A stretch of 56,393 bases of DNA, taken from NCBI GenBank assembly GCA_004380135.1, contig QXCR01000199.1:1-56393 (forward strand), written 5' to 3'. Of this stretch, positions 32,869-44,409 are shown piece by piece; the stretch's first letter is position 1, and the number at the start of each line of letters is the position of its first letter. Under the pieces are notes generated by a model. It saw only the letters and a list, made by a program, of their open reading frames with translations. It was not told the origin of the DNA and searched no databases. This DNA is from Stemphylium vesicarium (taxonomy: Eukaryota > Ascomycota > Dothideomycetes > Pleosporales > Pleosporaceae). The translations under genes were made by a program, and so were the position numbers.

Positions 32869-35800
32869 TGGGGGTGGTAGTGGTGGTGGTAGTGGTGCTG
32901 CCGGACGAGGAAGAAGTGGTGGTTCAGGTCGCAGTCGTTGTCGTGCCGGTGCCGGTGCCTGTCAGTCACACGCCGCTGTTGACCAGTGCAACACACAGCT
33001 GGGCCAGCCTCTTTCAAGGGAGAGACTCGGGCGAGGACTGCGTCGTCGTCTTCGTGGGGTTGGTTTGGTGGTGCGGGAGATCCTCTGGGGCGGGTGAGGT
33101 GTCACAAAATACTGGCAGGCGGGCCGCTGTGTCGGCTGTCGCTGCAGGTGAGAGGATGGCAGTGCAAATTGGGCTCGGGTCGTAGAGCCAAGGCTTCCTG
33201 TGGGCGGATCGGAGGAATGGGCTCAGGTCAGCCGCGTGAGGGTGTGTTGGGCGAGGGCGGCTGGCTTGTGGCGTGGGTTGGTGGTCGCGGGCGTCAGCTA
33301 TAGAAGGATGGTGAGGTTGAGGAGGCTGTGGAGTGAAGGCCTTCTCGAAGCGCGTGGAGGAGACGGGACCCAAGAGCGTGGAAGCGAAAAAGGAGATTCA
33401 GGTTGGAGCGGCCGCTATTACTACCCACCGCGTGCCCGAACTCAACCTTCTCGCCGCTTCTACTAGGATGGCGTTTTTATCCCTGCACGCCCCATGCAGC
33501 GACGACGGCGACGGTCCGCCAAACGCGCTAAAAGCCATGCGGCATCCTCACTTGCATTGGACGTGCAGCTACACCACCCGCCTGCAGACGGACGACAGGT
33601 AGACGACCTGCGAGCCTAAGAACCGCCGCCCGCGCCGCCGCGACGACACACGGTCGCCGCCCAAGTGGGTGTGTGGCCGCGGCTGTATCACGCCCCCTCC
33701 AAGCCCTGCCCCCGACGACGACGACGCATCCACGGACACGATGCCCTCAAGAGTCAGGCCCCTTGCTGTTTGGCGTATGACCTAGGTGCCCGGGCCCGTG
33801 TGCATGATGATGCTGCGGCCCGGCAGCTTGCTTGAGATGTGTGACTCGCCAAGAGCTCGGGGACTCCCGTCGCGTTGTGATCTACGAGCCTTTAATTATA
33901 TACACACGGCTGCTGCAATAAATTGCCAGCCGCCTCGCCATCGCTGTCGCTGCCATGGTCGTCGAAACCACGGTCGGCTTCATCCTGCGCCGCGCTTGCA
34001 CCCGTCCAGCGCGTCAGTGCGACATTCCTGCGCTTGCGTCTGCCGTCGCGCGCATGCGAGGAAAGTGGCACGGTAGTGCCAGTAGTGGGAGCACCTCGGG
34101 GCTCTTGAATCGTCGACGGGCCGTCTCTGCGTCCCTCCTCGTGTCGCTTCCTTCGCGAAGGGACATAGCTCGGAGCATGCGACAGCTCACGAACCACGGT
34201 ACGAGCATGCATCCTGCCTGTCTGCGTCGCACCGTGCTTGCTGCCTTGCTGCCACCCCCGCCGACCTGCTTTCCATGTCGTCGTGCTGCTGCTGATGCTG
34301 CGCTGCTTTTTTGCACGTCCATGCGCCGTGACGCCCGCCTCGTTGAAGAAACGAACGCTGCCCGAGGTAGTGACGGCAGCTGGAGTCATCCCGCATCTTG
34401 ATTCACACCCTGCAGGGATGGCTGCGAGCCTTTTATTCAAACGCCGGGACGCTGCCTGCTGCCCTTCATCTGCTGCCCTATCTGATAGGGCTGATCCATC
34501 CGGGCGTCGGTCATTTCGCTCTTCGAGGATGCCAGCATCCCTGCCATGACTGTTGGTGTCTAACACTTCAGCGACGGCCTTGTGCTGCTTGTAGCGTTGT
34601 GACGTGAGTCCCCATCGCATGGCTAGTCAAGGGCGCGCGCGCGCGCCGGTGCGACTCGGCGACTTCAGGCACTTGGTCGCGGGGCAGTGTAGAACGCGGG
34701 AGGGCCGATATGTCTTGCGCCGGGAGAACCGTTCGCTCCAGCTGCTGCTCCAGCGACCACCAGCACCATACACCAGCACCACATCCTCCACTACCGCCAG
34801 TAGAATTTTCGCCTCTACGCAAGCTGCTGCGTAATAGAGCCGATTCTGGCCAACCTCGTGCGTGAAGGTTTAGAGCCGACATGCCCGCTTCTCAGCTGCT
34901 ATTGCTTCGTGTAAGACGGGTGGCATGCGACGCAGCCCACTTCCGTTCCTCGAATCACGCCTCTCAATCCGGCATCCACAATTTGGCTCATCGTTCATCC
35001 CTTGCGCCGGCGGAGGCTTGCGAACTGGTGCCCATGGCAAAACGCCTGCTCGCCCCTCTGATTCGACGCCTTCGTCTTTCACGATACAAAGAATTCAGTC
35101 GCTCTAGAAACCTATAGTGGCGGTGCCGGAACTCCCGTACGTGACGAAGCTCTCGGACGTGGGCGGATGTAGGCACTATGAGATGGAGAATCGCGAAACG
35201 CCCAGGGCGCATTCAGCCTCGGCATCTCGCCGGCCTGTTTTCCACTGGCTGCATAACGGGGTGACGACGCCGAAAACTTCAACAAAGAATCACCAGCCGT
35301 ACTTTGTTCGTGACTATTCACCAGGTGCACCGCCCGACATTCCTCTCCTTGCTTCTTCTCTCCAGTTAGGGGCGGACGGCCCGCGGAACTCCAATTTAGG
35401 TGTTCCGCCGTCCAGGTTCCATGAAATTTAATCAGCCAATCATCCCATCTGCATCCAGTATTCAACTTTACTGGGCAAAATTTGTCCTTTTCAGCTGGCG
35501 TGTGCCTTGCATCCGCTGAATGACGGGTAAATCCCTATCGTACCATGCGCGAACAAAAAACCTTGTCTGCGTCACAAGACGTGTCCTGGCAGCACCAGTC
35601 TGAGCCGCACCTCCGTCCCTTCACGTATTGAAATTGTGTAGAGCGGGCTCACCGGTCGCGGCCAATCGCATTTAATTGCTGTTGTAGTTTGATTGACTGC
35701 CACACCGCATTTCGACATCCGAGTCAGTCACGAGCCCTTGTTAGATGAGCGCAGATGCAACCAGTGGCCGCAGACAGTCAGCATGGAAGGACGGCCCTCG

Positions 35801-38036
35801 AAACTATGTTGCTACAATGACGATAGCATTTCATGTCAGCAGCCTTGTGTGTGTGCCGTACGAACCCAAAGTGTCGTCTATTGCCGTTGGTGACGGTTAC
35901 ACCAGCTGAACGGTGCATTTGTGGGGTAGAACAGCCAGGATGGATCTTCAGCCGCTTCGGTCAAATCACCCAGGCAAAACAGTAGCCGCACAAAGCACAT
36001 GAAGGCTTCGGCGCGAAGTGCATCCTGAATAGGTCCCCCTTTTTTTTTGTGTAGCGGTGAATCGAGTGCGGAACCCGCGCGTGGACGTCTCGGGGGCCCT
36101 CAACTGGTACCAGGTGTATCAGCGGCTCGGGACGAGGTGTGGAATTCCCGCGTGTCCCGTTGACGTTTAGATTAACGAAGTTTGTGTCACCAAGTCCTAC
36201 CCGCAATATGCATGGCATAGATGGAGATTGCGGAGGTTGCATGGCTGTGTGACGGTAAGCAGGAAAAGACACCATGTCGCTTGTGCCGCGTTTCGTGTGC
36301 CGCGACCTGCACGTAAATCCATAAGCAGATACATCAGGCGGGAAGATATCGTCAAGCCTCCGAGACGAATAGTGTCCTGTGTTACCATTCTGGTGTCTGA
36401 CAGGCCGAAGGAATGCAACTAATACTTGCACAGGATGTGCGTCGATGCCGAAAACAAACAACATTCACCGATGTAGCCAGGTGTGCTGTTGCAATTGAGG
36501 CGTGGTCAGTCTGATGATGGACATGCATCGGTGCACACGCATTCTTTTAAGTACAGAGAATGGGTAATGAAGCGCCGCAAATCCCCAACATGTCTATAAG
36601 CTGGCCACATAACTTCCGTCCTTGCAGTAGTACGGTGTGAGGGACTATGTACAGTCGGATAAGCGGTAATTTCCCTGCGCTTAGCTACCTGTTTTATTGT
36701 GGGCGGCCAACATCGTATGATGCTCGAGCTCAGCACGACAGGAGGGATGGTGAGTAATGTCGCTCTTTGGCATCCTTCGATCCGCAACGTGGTTTGGCTT
36801 CTCGAAATCCAACCGTGTCACAAACGCCGGTAGATATCATCTAGAAGCGCGGAAGGGGTGGGTAAGCGGACGCAAGCCATGGCGGGCCCATAGATCAGCC
36901 CGAGAGGTGCTAATTCGCGGAAGAACGAATTCTAGCGGCTCATCGGTGTGTTGGACGATAGGGTTGACAATGGCATGACAAAGTGCGTCGCAAACACACC
37001 GCTTTTTAGAGAAAATATGGCTTGAGGCCCTCGAGATCTCCACGGGAACTGGCGAAATGGACCATCGAGAGTGTTTTTCGGAGACTTCTCTCGGTTGGCT
37101 TCGGACTCACACGTGTTCTCGTTGGAGCGGATGGCGTGAGTCTTACACCGTATCGCTGGTGGCCCAACAGCGTAATCCGCTTGACTTTCCGCTTCCTGCC
37201 ATTGCATGACGCTGACGGGTGCAGCAACTAGCCGCCGCCAACTCCAGTCGTCGACAAAGACTCGTTGAAGCCATCGTCATGCGATGCAGCTGGCCTTGAT
37301 CAGACGCGTTAGGGCGGAACCCATGCATCCCAGACGGACAACGAGTGCGCCCCGGGCCGTGGCCGTATCAGCCTAACGCAACGTGTGCAGGAGGTCACAG
37401 TGCCCAGGAGTGTGTGGAGAGGGCAGGTGATGGGGCAAGCAGACGAAGCAGTGGCTGCACACCCCGGCGCTCGACGTCTGCAATGTCATCGGCTAGAGTC
37501 AGTAGAGTGCCGCATCGATGCAGTCATGCAGACGGGAGGTCACGACGAGAGAGGAGTCGAGAGCGTCGAGTGTGTGCGCTGTCTGCGCTGCCGGGCTCGT
37601 TGGAACCAACACGAGGCGCTAGGAGAAGACGGCAGGGCCGCGCCTGAGGGCAGAATCAAGGACTGGGACCGGGGTCGGCCGAGGCGCCTTTCCCCTTCTG
37701 TGGATTTACGTCGACTAGGATCTGGAAATACATGGGACCCGAACGCTAGCGTAGCACGTCACATGACCGTTAGTGCCATGCGGTTTCCCGCGACGCCAAG
37801 CCCAATAATGAACAGTTGCAACCGCTAACGCACGATGACTTGGCCCGCCGCATGGCCCTCGCTTGAGCCAGCCAGTCAGCGCCACTACCGTAGCGTTACA
37901 CAGGCGTCTATTGGCGGACTTCGCGCTTGTGGCCCACCACTCTGTCCACTCCTTCCCCCCTCCACCAATCCCTTCACCCAGATGACTTCGGCTCGCGAGA
38001 CCGCGCCATGAACATGCGTTGCTGAAATTGCTGTCA
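32869..38036. other. 5.2-kb gene-poor region upstream of the Zn2Cys6 gene
   Basis: Only short frames that overlap on both strands; the longest (242 codons, minus, about 33892-34620) has no recognisable domain. The first part includes the 5' leader and promoter of the Zn2Cys6 gene, with GTGCCG-type repeats near 32944. No tRNA, transposon ends or gene remnants could be supported. Confidence 0.55.
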
Positions 38037-41000
38037 TCAAGCCTCGTCATCCTGTGCATCGACGCTGTCAGTGTCAGGCTCGGCGGCATCGTCTTCGTCC
38101 TCCTCGTCCCCGTCGCTCGAGCCTGACGTGTCTTCGTCTGGCATCACAACGCTGTTGAGATAGGTGATCTGCGGCAGCCTTCATTAGCCAATCTCCATGT
38201 GCAATCCTCCCAGACGCCTGCTCAAATGCACCTCCGCGCTTCGAGGATCATGCTGCCATGAGCGGCTGACTGCAGTGCCAGCACACTACTGGTCGGCACC
38301 ATAGTGACACCGTCGCTTGCATCCTACAGGGCTGTTCCTAACAAGCTGCTGCCGCTCTTGTCCTATGGCGTCCAATCAAAGCGTCATAATGTGCAAAACC
38401 GAAGAAAGCGGAAATCGTGAACTTACAAAGGGCACCATCGCGAGTACGAGCTCTCCTACTCGCTCCAATCCGCCTGTGCCCACCACTTCGTCGTCGTCGA
38501 CTTTTCGCCCAACGGTGAAATTGCGGAGCCGCAGAAGTTCAATGTCTTTGTGATCATGGTCATATCCCTGGACCTGTCAGCAAACTTCAACTGGCCTAGT
38601 GTATCTGCGAACGAGGCGTTTTGACGGCTTGAACCCAATGCCCAAGTGAGAAAAAAGAAAGCGTCAACGGCGGAACGTCCGACCGGCTGAGCTGGTGCTA
38701 TCTATGATGACCCCAAACCTTCAGCATAACTTGTTGGGTGCGGGGCGATCTGGAACTCTAATTGCCGGACGGCACGGCGTTGCAACGCAGAAGCTTCGGC
38801 TTCGAAACTTTGAAGCTTATCCGTGCGCAGTCGTTGTGGTATGCTCGTAACGGGAGGGCTGGGCTCGCCAAAGGGCACCCTTGTTAACGGCCTGTTCGCA
38901 TGCTAGTTCTGGTGTTGATCTGTGCCGGACTGTGGCGGACACACGCACGATCTCACCCACCAGAACTGTTGACAAATGCAATCAACCATTGACTGCGTCA
39001 ACGCCCAACCGGGCGTGATGATGATGAAAGCATGTGAGAAGTAACTCTGACTTGGATGCCGCGTTCCGAAAACCTGATGGGGAATCCCTGGGAAAAGACA
39101 GTAGGACACATGGAACTTACTTTGGGATTACGCTTCAAAGCATTTGACTGATTCATCGACAGACTTGTGAAAGCCTTTACAGCTTTCTTGTCGTCATCGT
39201 CCACGCCACCCAAGAAGGCTTCTCTAGTGCTGGGGTTCCTCAAGACGGCCTTGATTCTATGCGGCTTACGGTCGATGTCCCGGCGAAGTTTGGCAAGAGC
39301 AGCTGCGTCTGGCTGCCAGAATCCACCACCTTGGAGGGTTAGCACACTCTTACACAATGTGAAAATAAAAACAGGCTGTAGGGACACATGACGCTACCAC
39401 GCTCGCCCACTGCGATGTAGACTCCGAAAGCCCAGATAGAGCTGCTTCACACCGACGTGTCTCGAACAGACAGACGAGACGAGTATAACCGTGCTACGCG
39501 CAGCCGAACCTCGAAGCCGTCGAAATGCCACACTGTCCGTCATACAAGCAGTAACGACTGCTAGCACATGGTCTGTTGACGTGTTGCATGCGTGCAACTG
39601 GGAGCGCCACACCCGCGGTGGGTTACAAAGCGCGTAGGCTTTGCGGATACAACAATGCAGTCATTGCTGGCCAGTGTCTGAACGCTCCTGATAGCGATGA
39701 AGAATTTGGCTTTGTTTGCTTCCGACAGTGGTCGCGCAATTGTGTCACCGCAGCGCTCAGTATCGGTCGCAAAGCTTCGCCAGACGAGAAGACAGCCAAG
39801 CCCTTAGTGGTCACATGTGTACACCCGTTGGGTATACGTGCACGAGCGATGCACATGTAGGCGGAAGAAGAACGGTGGCAGCCACGAGGCCACGTCGCGC
39901 TCGAGAAAGGGTTCCACAACAGCTCATGGCTCTGCTCCTCCACGAGAGCCAAAAAAGTATGGGATGTACACATACCTACAAAACTTCCGCCGTTCGGCTG
40001 CACTTGAACATAGTAATGTGCATACGGTCCCTTGCGTCCGGTCCTAGACCATGCCGCCGAGAAGTAGGTCTGTAGCATGTTAGTGTGAGTCTTGTCCTTC
40101 CTTCACTGATCATGCAGAGAAATGCACTGATCCGCTGGGGTGTAGAGATCATGCTGAACTGCAGCAATCCCGAAATTGCGTGTTACCAACAGACATGACT
40201 AGTTGGCTGTGTAACTCGGCTTCATGACAACGTGGCCGCTCAACTCAGGCACGGAGCTTTGCATTTTGATCCTATGCTATGGGGTATCTCTCACCTTATA
40301 GGGTGTCGAATCCTTTGAAAAGCGAATGTCTTTGGTTATCAGCGTGAACACATGCTGGCTTTATACTCTTGTGCTCACCTCTGTATATTCGGTAAATCTA
40401 CATGGGTCAATAGATTGATTGGAGAGAATGCTGATTGTAGACACGTACCACATCTTTGACTGGTAACTCTGGGATGGTCTCATCCGCTTCGATGATTTTC
40501 TCAGACACCTTTTCGGCAAATGTCGTGAAGTCCTGAAAAGCCACTCTAAAGTCCGGGTCGTGTACTATGTGATTGTTGGTCAGCCTTCAGACATGCCTTT
40601 TGTCTCAAGAGGGACCGCCTCGAAAAATACGAAGTTGCACTTACACTTCAGCCACTGTCGATCGTTGTTGGCTGTCAGGTCTTTCAGAAAGAGCATCGTG
40701 TTCGGATGGATCGTGTGGTCCAAGTACGGCGTGTCGCCTGCATCCCGGGCTTTCGGTTTCTTGATAACCAGTCGCGTTCCAGGCTCAAGCTTGGCCCCTG
40801 GTTTCCATAGCTCCTTCTCACCCGAGATCTTCTTGTGTATAGGAAGGTTCTTGGTAGGGCGCCCTCTTGGGGTGTGCTGCTTGCTCTCACTATCTTCATC
40901 GCTGGCCGCTTCGTCGGGTTCGGATTCAGAGGATGGCTCCTTGTCGCTATGCTCCTCATAGTCGGAGGCGGCAACGTCATCATCACCTTCACTCGGTGGT

Positions 41001-41164
41001 GCTTCTTTCTTTACATCATCACCAGCCTCATCGGTATCGGTCTCCGGTTCCACGTATGACTTTCTAGCGGTCGCCCTCGCTCTCTTCGACTGTCTCTCGG
41101 GAACCTCCGGGGCGGGGCGCTTGGAGGAGCTTCTAGGCGCGGGTTTGGTCGCTTTACGTGGCAT
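38037..41164 (-). CDS. DUF2461 (TIGR02453) family protein (421 aa)
   Basis: Family of unknown biochemical function. Eight exons on the minus strand: 41164-40645, 40564-40449, 40397-40379, 40329-40295, 40069-39976, 39329-39121, 38567-38427 and 38168-38037. Every junction has GT/AG and keeps frame. Residues 1-120 are basic then acidic and disordered (nuclear-like, KRPAP and SKRARA). The DUF2461 domain runs from about 145 to 390 with NDRQWLK, FSKDSTPYK, YFSAAWSRTGRKGPYAHYYVQV, GGGFW and NFTVGRKV. The tail is strongly acidic. Exon 3 has only 19 nt, and introns 4-7 are long for this genome (225, 646, 553 and 258 nt). It diverges from TYW3 across 181 bp and probably shares a promoter. Confidence 0.88.
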
Positions 41165-41345
41165 GCTGTCGTTCCCTGGAGTTAACGCGAATATCCAAGT
41201 GCTACCATCTCGTGATAGCTGTCAACAGCTCCGGCTTGTTTGGAAAGTAAGCGTGCACTGACCTCCAATGACGCACACGAACGCGAAAATCCGGCGCGTT
41301 GTCACGAGGTTCGTACACCCCACCAATCCCCGTCCTGTCACAGAC

Positions 41346-42319
41346 ATGGCAACTCGCTTTGAAGCCCGCAAACAAAAGATACTCGAGCAACTAGACACGC
41401 CAGATGCCGAGTATCAGGATCTGTCACCAAAAGGCAGCGTCGATGCCCCAATCCGAGATTTGATTGGCGAGATCAACAGCCTGGAAAGCTTAGTCACAAC
41501 CAGCAGTTGCTCGGGACGCATTAGTGTCTTTCTAGAAGGTCGCAAGGCAGACTCTGATGCTATCGATCCTACTGACGAAGGCGAGGAATCGCGTGCCGGA
41601 CCTGGAGGCAAAGGTGGTGGAGGTGCATGGCTCTTCATTTCGCACGAACCAGTCCAACATGAAGACACGACTCATAATTTCCTACCCGAGTTCGGACTCA
41701 AAAACATCGAAGCAAGAAACAAGACACCTGGCGTTTCCAGCAGGTACATTCACTTCAAATTTGAGCCCATGGTGAGATTGATCATGACTGACTGCACTTA
41801 ACACAGTCTAACATGTATTAGATTCTGCATGTCTTGACTGCATCCATGCCCAAAGCTCAACTTGTTCTCACTGCAGCGTTGGCAGCCGGCTTCCGTGAGA
41901 GCGGCGCCGTCAGTCTAGCGTCAACAAAAGCAGGGGAGTCAAACCCTATGGTGGCTGTGCGATCAGCCGGGTACTCGTTTGATTCAATCATAGGCTATCA
42001 AGATGAGGATGGGAGCAACTTCGCCTTGGTAGACGAGACATACTTGCGAGTGTTGGTAGATATTGCGAATGAACGCTTTAAGATCAACCTTGATCGAATA
42101 GCGCGGTTTCGTAATGCCCTCTTGGAAGCGCATCGGTCCGGGCCTTTGCATGGACCGGGTTCTTCCAAACCAGATTGGGAGGATGCAGAGACCAGGAAGC
42201 GCAGGAAGAGAGAAGAGGGCTTAGCGCGACAACAGGCTTTGCAAAGCCAGGAGTCTCGAGACACCCCAGCTGGAACGGCAGGAAACGACGCACATGATGT
42301 TGGCAACATGTTCTCATGA
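41346..42319 (+). CDS. TYW3: tRNA wybutosine-synthesizing protein 3 (TYW3, 307 aa)
   Basis: SAM-dependent methyltransferase of wybutosine biosynthesis, acting on the modified guanosine next to the anticodon of tRNA-Phe in the cytosol (N4-methylation of the yW-86 intermediate). Exons 41346-41771 and 41822-42319. ATG 41346 is chosen over an in-frame ATG at 41268 because MATRFEARKQKILEQL matches the usual TYW3 start. Family signatures are DLSPKGSVD, TSSCSGRISVF near residue 57 and the Gly-rich GGKGGGGAWLFISHEP. The second exon holds HVLTASMPKAQLVLTAALAAGFRESG. The C-terminus is Lys/Arg/Glu-rich. It is divergent from the DUF2461 gene. Confidence 0.93.
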
Positions 42320-42952
42320 TACGACCGAGAAGGAGGTCTTACTCAATACAACAAGCAAGCCACGTGCCGGCGACAGACCATCATGCAATCATTGTGTGGT
42401 GGGTCCCAAATCCGGTCAATGCCATGTCATGAGCTATGACCCATTTCCTATCATCATACCCGGAAACATGTAGAAGATCATGATGAACGGAGGCTTTTCG
42501 CATGTTGTGGAGTCATTAAGCAGTAATATCTCCGATAGTCCAACTCTCACTAAGAGGGATGAGAGAAACGAAGAAAATGCCAAGATCCCCAAACCACAAT
42601 CCATAAAATGCAACCAGTCTGAGTTTAGTCCTTCTTGAACAGAAAAAGGCCCACACTCCTACCAATGCTTCCAAAACTATGCTGGACGTGCCTTCTCTAC
42701 AAATGTCCCATCCACTTTTAACCTGTCCAGCCAATGGGAGCATTAGCGTACCTTGTATGTCTCCGATACTAGATCCGGCGACTTTACCCTCCCGGTCTCC
42801 ACTCACACATCCCGGGACCTCCCTCTACATACAAAAGCAAGAAAGGAGCATTGTTCTCCAGCACCCCATCCTCACAGCTCTCTCTCAACTACCTCGATTC
42901 CCAAATACACTACGGAAAACAACATTGCTGTACCACTCACACACCCTAGACC
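42320..42952. other. Intergenic, promoter of the methyltransferase
   Basis: About 630 bases with no gene. The 200 bases before ATG 42953 are C/A-rich (CTCACAC, CACCCC), a typical fungal leader. Confidence 0.55.
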
Positions 42953-44201
42953 ATGAGCTATGCTGACGCCAACCGTCGATACTTCGAGTATGTCTCCTGC
43001 CCTACCACTTTTCTACCAAATCTTAGATCCGATTTCTCTATTCAGGATGGAGGGTAGTGCTTAGTACGAAGATCTAACACGTCGTCATCTGTCTAGCGCA
43101 ATCTCAGACTCCTATGATTCCAAACCTTGGTTCGCAAAAGTAAACAATCAAGTCGCGGATGCCTTGCGCGCGGATTTATGGTGGATTGGTATCCCACTGC
43201 TCAACAACGATAGCAGCGGCAGCAACGGCAACAACGCTGGCACGGATGCTACCGCCATCACCGTGAACACCGAGCAAGTCCGATTGTTGGACTATGCCTG
43301 TGGAACGGGGTTAATGACAAGGGTATGCTTCCTCCTCCTTCTTTTTTCCCTACTGGATTCTTTTTTTTAGCCTATCTTCTCCGGCTCATGTTTATTCGTT
43401 CGGATGCCTTGATACAAAGTAGACCACCTCGAGGACCCGTCCGTTTACCGCAGAATACACTAAACTAACCCATGTTTCCGTCCCGCACAGGTCTTCGGCC
43501 CCTACGTCTCCCGCACAATCGGCATAGACATCTCACCCAACATGGTATCCACCTTCAATAGCCGCGCCGCCGCAGCCGGCTTCCCTTCCGACGTCGTCAG
43601 TGCTGTAGTCGGCGATCTGTTCGACAAGGCTGACCCGCAGCCTTCATCGCTGTCTGACGCGCAATTCTGGAACTTCGACATTGCGACCGTGGGCTTCGGC
43701 TTCCACCATTTCGAAGACGTGGTTTTTGCTGCGAGTCAGCTTAAACAGCGGTTGAGGCCTGGTGGTGTGCTGGTCATCAATGACTTTTTGGAAGGTGGAG
43801 ATTTGCTGGCTGATGAGATGGGTGAGACTATTCCGGGTTCAGAGGGGAATCATGCGGTGCATAAACATAAGCATGGACATGAACATGGCCACACGCACGA
43901 GCACACCCATCACACCCATCAGTCCTCCACTTCCGATGAACACCACCACTCCCACGATAAACAAGATATTTCTTCTTCCGATCCCGCGTTCCGCAGCAAA
44001 ATGAACGCTTCGATTGTAGTTCCGCACTTCACCGTCGACGGCGTAAAGCGATTCTTCACTGAAGCCGGCTTCGTTGACGTGGATGTGGTGACTATGAAGG
44101 AGAGGTGCTACATGGAATTCGCGGGGAAGAAAGTGTGGCGGACGATTCTATTTGCACGAGGACGGAGGCCTATGGACGAGGAAGGCAAGAGCGAGTTGTA
44201 G
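42953..44201 (+). CDS. SAM-dependent methyltransferase with His-rich insert (323 aa)
   Basis: Class I (UbiE-like) methyltransferase; substrate unknown. Exons 42953-42987, 43097-43322 and 43491-44201. Motif I is LLDYACGTGLMTR (residues about 76-88), split by the second intron. IGIDISPNM (motif II region), FDIATVGFGFHHF and LRPGGVLVINDF (motif III-like) follow in normal order. Between the core and the last strands, near residues 210-243, a segment has 15 His in 34 residues (HKHKHGHEHGHTHEHTHHTH and then HHHSH), which looks like a metal-binding loop. A low-complexity NNDSSGSNGNN insert precedes motif I. It is convergent with the GH3 gene, 208 bp apart. Confidence 0.88.
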
Positions 44202-44409
44202 TCGATTGCAACGATGAGGGTGAATGAGGAATCGCACGAGTGGGCAATAATGGGACGTAATATATATGCGTAGATGAATAACATTTGGAATGAAGTATAT
44301 GTGTTAAAGGGATATCAGCATTTGAACCACAAAAAAAGACCCTGAACAACGCCTTAATCCGCCTTTCTAAAAAGCCCAACCACCCCAAATCTCACTTCCT
44401 CACCTTCCA

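Noticed and set aside
33892..34620. 242-codon minus-strand open frame
   Set aside because: Overlaps equally long frames on the other strand, is Arg/Ala-rich and has no recognisable domain.
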